64,000 nucleotides of DNA, from the NCBI GenBank assembly GCA_964036275.1, contig OZ038439.1:9938904-10002903 (forward strand), written 5' to 3'. Made by a program: the position numbers and the translations under genes. Within the stretch, counting starts at the first letter, position 1. Every line of letters starts with the position of its first letter. Under the pieces are notes generated by a model, which was not told the DNA's origin, searched no databases, and saw only the letters and a list, made by a program, of their open reading frames with translations. Source of the stretch: Litoditis marina. Taxonomy: Eukaryota > Nematoda > Chromadorea > Rhabditida > Rhabditidae. This document shows, piece by piece, positions 57,401 through 64,000 of this stretch.

Positions 57401-60017
57401 CAATCGGCATTATTATTGTATCTCCACTGAAATGAGAAAGTGTTAGCAGGTCATTACCATCCGTATATTTCAATCAATAATTCTGATCTTGAAAAAATGT
57501 TTTTTTTTTGAGAAAATAGGTCGGAAAATATCAAGAGGGTTTCCGCGGCAAAGCGCAATCCAAACCCTGCTAAATACTAGGGTCAATGATTCACAAGTGA
57601 TATTTATAGCACTAGTTTCTTTAGCTGATTTTCTTTTTCAGCGGCAATTACCACTACTAGGCCTCCGCCAACCACTACTGTTAAAAGTAAGTTTAACTTC
57701 TAATAAAAATGAAGCAACTCTAACAGACAATTATTAGATAAGACGTTTACATTCCAAAAATGAACACCTCTAGTGCATTCTAGATGATTCAGTGATAGCT
57801 TGCCATGTGAGTAACAGAGTGTGCTGCTATATGTTTTCCACCGTCTCAGTATATTCCACAGCCCATTGATAATGAGGAATGTGCGTGAGCTACCGAAGTA
57901 CCGGGATGTTAATAATAATAATCTTTTACGGCAGGTATTTCAGCCGTGTGATACTTTATTCAACTAACAACCAAGACAATTATCACTGATGCATTGTAGA
58001 GGGGTGGGGGTCCGTAGAAAAGAAACTAGGCATGGGTGAGCGTTATTACCAGCTCATGCGGTCCGCCATGAAGATACCGCGGCGAGTGGGATCGACCCAT
58101 GGTGTTTCGAGTGCTAGCGCGCACACAACCAGTCGACCACTCCGCCCCTTGTGTGCTGAGAGGGTGGAGCCAATCTAGCCGACCTGACCAAACTACAAGC
58201 GAATGAGTGATAGACAGAGAGGTCGCGTCCACGACATCTGTTTTATAATGTTTTCAGAAACCCTTGGCTGTGAGACAGGATGGGTGTTTTTCTCAACAAC
58301 ATCGTCTTGTTTTAAGGTCAGTGAAAGTTGTTGGTTCGATAAAAGCGGCATTTAGATACGGAAAAACTTATCTCATACTAAACTTCATTTGGAAGGCCGG
58401 TGGTGGAGGAAAATAGCATACGTACAATCTTTGGAAGCTTATAAAGATTTATAACAGTTTGGTGGTCGTCGATCATTTTCTTGTTCGTTTACAATGTATT
58501 TGCACAATCCATTTTTTATACAAATATGCGGTTCTGCCGCGGCTCAGACTTTAGAAACGAACACCTAACTCAAAAATCGGAAACATTCAATTGTTCGAAG
58601 GCAGAACATACGTGAAAAATACAATAATTGAGAAAGATGTTACCACGAGACAAAGCTTTCATTAACGAAAACCGGTTCAGCCAAAAATGTGTACTGTAAC
58701 TAAATATTCTCTCATTGAACAGGCTGGAGATGGCAAAAAAACATACCAAGAGGCTAAAACTCACTGTCAAGGAATGAGTGCTAACATTGCTTCTATCCAC
58801 TCCTCTACAGAAAACGATTTTGTTCGCAGTAAGTATATTCTTTTCCTATTGCCCAAACTTGCATCGTTGAATTGGAAATTCTCTAATTTTGCATGAAAAA
58901 GAATCATCAGCTGTCTTTGTAGTTTGCGTAGTTCGCGATTTTTGCGTTATGCACAGATGAAAATACCACTCAGATATGTTGTTATCGAGAATATAATTTG
59001 AATTCGATTATTATAAAAAAATTCCCGGTGCGTCTGTAATGGGGACAACATCATTGCCGAAAACATGGATTGGCGTCACCACATACGGTTCTATTCCAAA
59101 AAACATCGACGGAACACCCCTGGATTACACCAACTTCAACTCTGGGGAACCGAATGACAACAACGGGACTCCGGAAGATTGCGTGGCGGTGAGTTTGCGG
59201 TTTTTGATGGGGAAACATAACCTGCGTGCGTATATAGTCGTCGACAACAGAAAGGCTGGAGGGTACTGTATATCTCACTCCCCGCTGTGTACGCACACAT
59301 GTCTTCGATTTCAAAGCATGCCCGCTATGCACTCTAATAGCGCAGCGCTTAGCGGCCCGCACAAACCTTTTTCTCGCAGGTTCGATACCGGTGAGAGATA
59401 GAACTATATAAATTTGACACCCACTATACAGCGTTGGCCACCGACGAAAGAGTGAGAAGCGAAAAGAATGAGCACAGGCTGACCAAACTATATACACAGT
59501 ACTCCGATCAAACTACACTCAGAATCAGAACCGAAGTATCGCTTCATCTCGCTTCGCTAGAATGGCCTTTGTACATGTCTCGTGAACCACTTGCTTGTCT
59601 TTTCTGTTTTACAGAAGATCAAATATATACACAATTATACTTTTCTTTCTCTCAATCCCGCACGCAGCCTCATCCACTGAATGCATCCTACCACCGCGTT
59701 GCAGCGTCAAGATTTTCTCTCTATATATTCCTCGATTGATCTCTCTCTTTACAGATTGTTCCGTTGCACACTTAGTTTAGAATGAATGGATAATGATAAG
59801 CTGAACCATCGCTAAACCTCTTTCCAAATTTACTGCTATCAAATGACCGTCGAAGACGGTTCAGTGGATCCTATTCCATCCCGGCCAGGTTTTCAAAACG
59901 GCACTTTTCATCGAAACCATCTTCCAGATTCTGTCCGGTCCCCCTGGTCTGTGGAACGACGTACCGTGCACGCGTGAATCCGTTTTCGTTTGTAAGAAAG
60001 CCGCCGTATATGTATAG
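51456..60017 (+). CDS. Secreted ShK-repeat, Thr-rich, C-type lectin mucin-like gene (damaged)
   Basis: Exon 1 (51456-51534) gives a signal peptide, MRFFLYILCTALPVFSQSG. It joins 52070-52143 (CFNSMCDTGNTC...CCPN) and 52546-52600 (Ser/Thr-rich). Seven intact one-exon ShK-type units follow at 52977-53132, 53355-53510, 53741-53905, 54451-54627, 54918-55070, 55410-55580 and 56206-56355, with the plan CVDK.NP.TG.SDCPA...LC and YY..MT..CP.TC..C. Thr/Pro-rich exons come next (56579-56659, 57094-57392, 57642-57686), then a C-type lectin domain: 58258-58316 (CETGWVFF), 58723-58828 (ASIHSSTENDF), about 59039-59188 (TWIGV...NSGEPNDNN...EDC) and 59928-60017 (LWNDVPC..ESVFVCKK, TAG). Most exons are phase 1-1, hence skippable. 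ShK modules in worms occur in secreted and cuticle/gut proteins. Lesions: a truncated ShK exon (55854), a MITE in a Thr-rich exon (57142-57372) and a lectin exon without a usable acceptor. Transcription may still occur; an intact product is doubtful. Confidence 0.78.
54131..54377. mobile_element. GGTAACC-rich foldback element
   Basis: Left end CTAACCGGGTTTTCAGGTAA and right end TTACCTAAAAACCCGGTTAG are inverted over about 45 bp (CTAACCC...GGTAACC continues the match). The interior has many GGTAACC/GGTTACC palindromes. In the intron between ShK exons 3 and 4 of the mucin-like gene. Confidence 0.75.
55854..55937 (+). pseudogene. Truncated ShK exon
   Basis: After a usable acceptor (TAATCAG) the frame reads DADKINPLTGTSDCPALVHL and CEKC, then stops at TGA (about 55935) where the other copies continue with YY..MT..CP.TC. 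The second half and the donor are missing. Skipping it would not disturb the frame because neighbouring exons are all phase 1. Confidence 0.75.
56687..56885 (+). mobile_element. tRNA-bearing MITE (family T), copy 6
   Basis: CTGTCGTCGCGAACGG to GGCACCCCCTATA, A box TAGCGCAGTGGTTAGCGC, degraded B box GGTTCGATCAT. In an intron of the mucin-like gene 28 bases after a donor. Confidence 0.7.
57142..57372. mobile_element. TATAGT-type MITE (family S) inserted in a coding exon
   Basis: Inverted termini TAGTTCG..TCATTCCCACTGAGAC and GTCTCAGTAGGAATGACCGGAACTA, flanked by TA on both sides (57140-57141 and 57373-57374). It splits the Thr-rich exon 57094-57392. Without it and one TA the exon would be 66 nt, phase 1-1, like its neighbours; with it the frame meets a TGA. 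Confidence 0.8.
58061..58147 (-). mobile_element. tRNA-like SINE (family B), copy 1
   Basis: The minus strand reads GGCGGAGTGGTCGACTGGTT ... GGGTCGATCCC ... CGGTATCTTCATGGCGG. The A-box and B-box-like motifs are degraded and no canonical cloverleaf is evident. It shares its tail GGTATCTT(C/T)ATGGC with 62781-62868, so both belong to one family. Confidence 0.6.
59233..59428 (+). mobile_element. tRNA-bearing MITE (family T), copy 7
   Basis: TATAGTCGTCGAC to GACACCCACTATA, A box TAGCGCAGCGCTTAGCGG, B box GGTTCGATACC. In the intron between the last two lectin exons of the mucin-like gene. Confidence 0.75.
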
Positions 60018-61177
60018 TCCGGTCGTTGAGTCCCGTAACTTTTGTTAAACTTTTTCTCACTCTTCAACAAACGTCTATCCTCTCGGGCACTTTTTCATTT
60101 ATTTTCACAGTTTCAGGTATCACTATTGTACAATTTTTTTTCATTTTTTTTTCAATCAAAATTTTCTAAACAATATCAGCTTGTTCATACAAGCACATTG
60201 TTTCTGTAATATAGCTTCAATTTTCTAGTTGCTCTTCAAATTTAATGTATGCAATCTTGTTAAATTTGTTTTATGTAATTTTAATTCGTTACCTATAAAC
60301 TTTTTGGATCGATTCTCGAATTGTGCATCAATTTCTGAACATAACACCGTTGTCGTGGTTTTTCAGTGGTCCCGAAACAAATTATGTTTCTTGGGAAAAG
60401 AGAAGTTTTGCATGGTCGGACCTCTGTATGTTTATACATAAGTTATATAGGAAAACTATTGGTGAATTTTCAGGAACTACGATAAACCCAATTCTCGAAA
60501 GTTAAGTGGTCTACACTCTAAACAACATTGAAAGTTTGGTTGAAAACTCCAGGATAAAATTGTACAATTGCCCCCCCCCCCCTCACCTTGAGTCCCCCCC
60601 GTAGTACTATCACCCCCCTCCCAATACGATTCCCTATAGAGAGGGGGGTGATTGTAAATGGGGGGTGATTGTAAATGGGGGGTAATTGTACAATGTCGAC
60701 GTTTAACAATCACCCCCCACAATACAAAATGGGGGGTAATAGTACAACCCCGGACCTGTTTAACAATCGCCCCCCACTCAATCCAAACCTGCAGTAAAGA
60801 AGGACGTTGTACAATCACCCCCCTAGGGGTGGGGGGCGATTGTACTACGGGTCGGATTTCAACCTATTTCGGCTCAAGGGGGGTGGGACGACTGTACAAT
60901 AAACCCAACTCCAGGAGAAGGCTCGGTTCGGTCTACATGTCAGTTCAAGTTTTCGGTTTCTGCACGATCGTCCAGCCGGTTTTGACCGGTTTTCCAACTT
61001 GTTCACGTTTTAACAAGGATTCCTGCAGGTTTGTCGTACGTTTTTCCTGAAACCTGACCATTGTCACGTTTTCTTCGGTACTTTCTGTCTATTTTCCGGT
61101 TTACGTCTGGAAACTAGGCGCATTTAAGCGGCGACCATTCGTTCGTTTTCCCATTCTAACTTCGGTCGTGGTGGCGG
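60018..61177. other. Spacer between the mucin-like gene and the kinase
   Basis: AT-rich to 60560, then the G/C-run array (60561-60900), then the presumed promoter of the kinase. No gene was recognised; open frames over the array are products of the repeat. Confidence 0.45.
60561..60900. repeat. Array of alternating G6/C6 runs with TTGTAC(A) cores
   Basis: About a dozen runs of five or more G or C, in both orientations, separated by spacers such as GTGATTGTAAAT, TAATTGTACAA and TTTAACAATC. The repeated idea is GGGGGGT(G/A)ATTGTA. It is not the nematode telomere repeat (TTAGGC). It lies 280-620 bp upstream of the kinase start. Confidence 0.8.
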
Positions 61178-63940
61178 ATGGCGTCTACGGCAGCCGAGGT
61201 CGCCTTCCAGCCGGGAAAGGTAACCTCTCTCTTTCTTTCTTTCTCTCTTTCTCTCTCTTTCTCTCTCTCCCACTCTCCCACTCATTTCATCGCAAACTGC
61301 CTCTGTTTCTCAATCTTTGACAGATTCAAATAGAATGAAGAGCAACTCACCAACTTTCTTGACAGCTATAAAAAACAGCTGAAGAAAAATATCCTTATTT
61401 ATTGTTCTTCTACCTTCATTTTTCTATTTATTCTTTTTGTAGCAATTCAATTTTTTACTTTCAGGTAGTCTGTGGTCGCTGGAAAGTCAAGAGTAAGCTT
61501 GGTGCGGGCGGCTGTGGAAGCGTGTACAAAGTGGAAGATTTGGAGCACAAGGGACATCATGCCGCACTTAAGGTACAGTTCCTAGTCTATTCCATAGATT
61601 TCTGGACATTTACAGTACTCAGAATAATCTCTCAAGTAATCACATTCTCCAGAACATTAGAGCCAATTTTTCCAATTACGCTGACTTTCTGAATTTAGCA
61701 GCTACAAAATCAAGAGTAGACCAATTATGACAGTCTGTGACAATCTCGTTTGTCTGCCCTGCATAGTCTTATTGAGGCCGATACAAAAGTGTTTGGCCCA
61801 TTTACTGGTTTTTCTTAGTTTTCTTAGTTTTCCATATGAACCTTTGGCAGCGTGCCAAGAATTTAGGACAACTGTTTTTACTCAAAACAAATTATGGTCG
61901 TTTTGAGTTCTTGTCTTTTCGAAAGAGAAAACAAATAATGTAACATTTTGTTGTAGTTATATGTATTGATTTACAGATGGAGCCCATCAGAGACGACGTG
62001 GACGGAGTTCTGAAGTTGGAGGCAGCGGTTCTGCGAAAACTGAACGACAAACAGAATGTGGTGCGACTCATCCAGTCTGGCAAACGAGCACAGTACAAGT
62101 ACGTTTCGTTGATTTCAGCTGAACTTGTAGTTTGATCAGCAGTTTCCCAGTGGTGTAGTTGGTACTGATGATAAAAAAATACCAATTGTTCCATTTCCTA
62201 TTCTGTTTCGAGATTTCTAGCTGTTATGGTTCTTAGGTCATCTCTTAATGTAAATCTAGTTGGTATCTGCTCTCGTTTCTTCTCTCTCTCTCCTTTCACT
62301 TCCACAGTACAAAACTGAAATTAAGGCAGTGTTCAATCAGAACTTTTTCAACTTTTAGCACTCTAAACTCAAACTTTTGTTGTTGTTGCTCGCTCCAGTT
62401 CAAGCTTCAAGCAAAGCTCAAAGTGGAAGTTGAAGTTGTAGTTTGATCAGTAGTTTCATTTGCAGTTTCATCGTTATCTCCCTCTGTGGTCTGGATCTAA
62501 TGGCGTTGAAAAGGCAATCGGCGGACAAACAATTCAGCGAGGGAACCATCATTCGAATTGGAATTCAGACACTCTACGCAATCAAACAGGTGCAACCCAT
62601 TTTTACCAATTGTCGTTTTTCACAGATTTTTCACCGTTTTCGAAAAAAGTTTACAATGTTTACAATGTTTGCGAACTGATATTGAATGCTGGTCACTAGT
62701 TAAGCTAACAAAGACTACTTCCATTCGAAATAAGGTGTGAAATCAGGTTTCTATCTGTCCATGATTGTGAAACATTTCACAGCCATAAAGATACCGAGCG
62801 GGGACGGGGATCGAACCCAGGTCTGTGGAGCGACAGCCGAACGCTAACCACATGACCACTCGGACCATTCGTTTGCGGTTTAGGAATATCGATTTATTTC
62901 CAGCTGCACGAAATTGGTTACGTGCATCGGGACGTGAAGCCGGGAAACGTTATGAACGGTGCCAGTGGCCGTGAGGCCAGGATGTTCTACCTCATCGATT
63001 ACGGTACGGTATACGCGTAAACATTCCTTTGTTTCACGGACTTTTTAACTTCCCTTTGTACGTTAGTCAACACAGTCACGAGAAACAACACAGCAGAATT
63101 CAGAAACGTGTGAAATGACAAACTGCACGATGTGCACAAAAGTGTAGTTTTTTTTCTCGTAACGTTCTCTCCTGTGTTTTTGTACCCTTCCTTACTAAGT
63201 TCGAATACTGCTGTACGATAAAGTGTTGCCACTTCATCATATCACCTCTTTCAGGCATGACTCGTTCATTCGTGGTGCGCAGCGGTGGCACAACTTCCAC
63301 GGCGATGCGAAAACCCAGAAAGAACGTGTTGTTGAGAGGAACTCTTCGCTATTGCTCCATGAATGTACATCGTAGATTGGAACAGGTAATACTTCTTTTT
63401 CATTGAAAAGGTACATCTAGTTTTTTTCACTAGACTCCACACAAAAGTTTCGATCTAGTGGGTCTGTACTGTATCGATAATTTCCTGAACTGATATGTTT
63501 GTGCAAGAACATTTTTCACAGTTTTTAGGTCGATAGTGACTTCGATAAAACTATATTACTACTTTAACATACTGTTCCTATTTTACTTTGCACTGACATT
63601 GTGACATTGACATTGACGTTGATGTCATTGACGTCATTGATGTGACATTGACGTTGACGTCATTGATGTGACATTGACGTTCTACTTGATGAATTCAAGA
63701 GATGAATTACATTAAAAACTTGATGAATATGTGAGGTGACAATATTTAAGCTATAAATTTATAGCTCAGATTTCATATAAAATTCGTCCCACACTCGATC
63801 TTTAGGGTCGTGTAGACGATCTTTGGTCGATGCTGTACATGTTGGGCGAATTGTACGGGGGCGTTCCTTGGAATCACACGAAAAAAGAGGATGAGATCAC
63901 GCAGATCAAAGAATCAACTCCAGATGAAGAAGTATTCAAG
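61178..63940 (+). CDS. TTBK/CK1-like protein kinase (5' part, truncated by window)
   Basis: Seven exons: 61178-61219, 61465-61572, 61977-62098, 62466-62589, 62904-63003, 63255-63385 and 63806-63940, with consistent phases and good splice sites, about 254 codons before the right edge. The glycine loop is LGAGGCGSVYKV and the ATP-binding lysine is in HHAALK. The catalytic loop is YVHRDVKPGNVMNG, and the magnesium motif is DYG instead of DFG, a change seen in some CK1 members. RGTLRYCSMNVHRRLEQGRV and DDLWSMLYMLGEL...GVPW match the CK1/tau-tubulin-kinase activation segment and helix F. Worms have many such kinases, several in the male germline. The start at 61178 has a short N-terminus and no SL acceptor nearby. 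All residues needed for catalysis that are visible appear intact. Confidence 0.87.
61225..61285. repeat. CT-rich tract in intron 1 of the kinase
   Basis: (CTTT)n/(CT)n tract directly after the first donor. Confidence 0.85.
62781..62868 (-). mobile_element. tRNA-like SINE (family B), copy 2
   Basis: The minus strand has TCCGAGTGGTCATGTGGTTA (A-box-like), then GGGTTCGATCCC (good B box), then CGCTCGGTATCTTTATGGC. CCGAG...CTCGG could pair as a short acceptor stem, but spacing and anticodon arm do not make a convincing tRNA. In intron 4 of the kinase. Confidence 0.65.
63595..63685. repeat. TGACATTGACGT minisatellite
   Basis: Repeating units of TGACATTGACGT(T/C) and GACGTCATTGATG, about 90 bp, in intron 6 of the kinase. 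Confidence 0.85.
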
Positions 63941-64000
63941 GTAACACTAGCTGATACATGAAAAAACTTTGTAAACTCTGTAAACTTATAACATGTGCAG

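Noticed and set aside
60561..60900. Telomere-like or CRISPR-like array
   Set aside because: Units are not TTAGGC, spacing is irregular and orientation alternates; no CRISPR context in a nematode.
62781..62868. Functional tRNA gene on the minus strand
   Set aside because: The B box is good, but stem lengths and anticodon arm are wrong and a sister repeat with the same tail exists at 58061; treated as a SINE.

Overview
This is a eukaryotic window from a nematode, most likely Caenorhabditis or a close relative. The genes have many short exons with TTTTCAG-type splice acceptors, and several start codons sit a few bases after an acceptor that nothing upstream splices to, as expected for spliced-leader trans-splicing. 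The families present (peroxidasin, PAR-bZIP, ShK/C-type-lectin mucin, TTBK-like CK1 kinase) are typical of worms, and the intergenic DNA is AT-rich and full of small inverted-repeat transposons. There is no prokaryotic-style operon, CRISPR array, rRNA or convincing functional tRNA.

Layout from left to right: (1) 945-2906 (+), the last five exons of a peroxidasin-like heme peroxidase ending in a VWC domain. (2) 3721-5094 (-), a small gene of unknown function. (3) 5.1-12.7 kb, gene-poor and carrying palindromic CTCATGAG MITEs, one tRNA-bearing MITE and GA tracts. (4) 12741-15870 (-), a PAR/CES-2-type bZIP factor with an unresolved first exon near 16.5 kb. (5) 16.5-22.0 kb, a repeat region with a GA microsatellite, a ~500 bp inverted repeat and a tandem TGACGTCA array. 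(6) 22-47.7 kb, a cluster of three paralogous secreted cysteine-rich genes plus an orphan 3' fragment; a young LTR retroelement (24220-29412) lies in an intron of the first. A NUDT5/ndx-2-like nudix hydrolase (38210-42034, -) lies between the second gene and the fragment. (7) 48509-50846 (+), a membrane-anchored, charged, low-complexity protein. (8) 51456-60017 (+), a secreted mucin-like gene with serial ShK exons, Thr-rich exons and a C-terminal C-type lectin domain, carrying three separate lesions. (9) 60561-60900, an array of G/C runs. (10) 61178-63940 (+), a TTBK/CK1-like kinase cut by the right edge.

The most notable content is in the mobile DNA and its effect on genes. A recurrent ~196 bp element has both Tc1/mariner-like TATAGT termini and a tRNA-like core with perfect A and B boxes. 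A tRNA-Gly-primed LTR element has LTRs that look identical, an intact 5 bp target duplication and no recognisable polymerase. A MITE sits inside a coding exon of the mucin gene, where the pre-insertion exon length can be deduced and is in phase. The secreted family shows internal module amplification, partial exon copies left in introns and a stop-loss pseudogene.

Exon boundaries were read by eye from splice motifs, phase consistency and paralogue comparison, and no database search was run. Family names for the peroxidasin, bZIP, nudix, C-type lectin and kinase genes rest on recognisable motifs. The cluster family and the 3.7 kb gene are not recognised.
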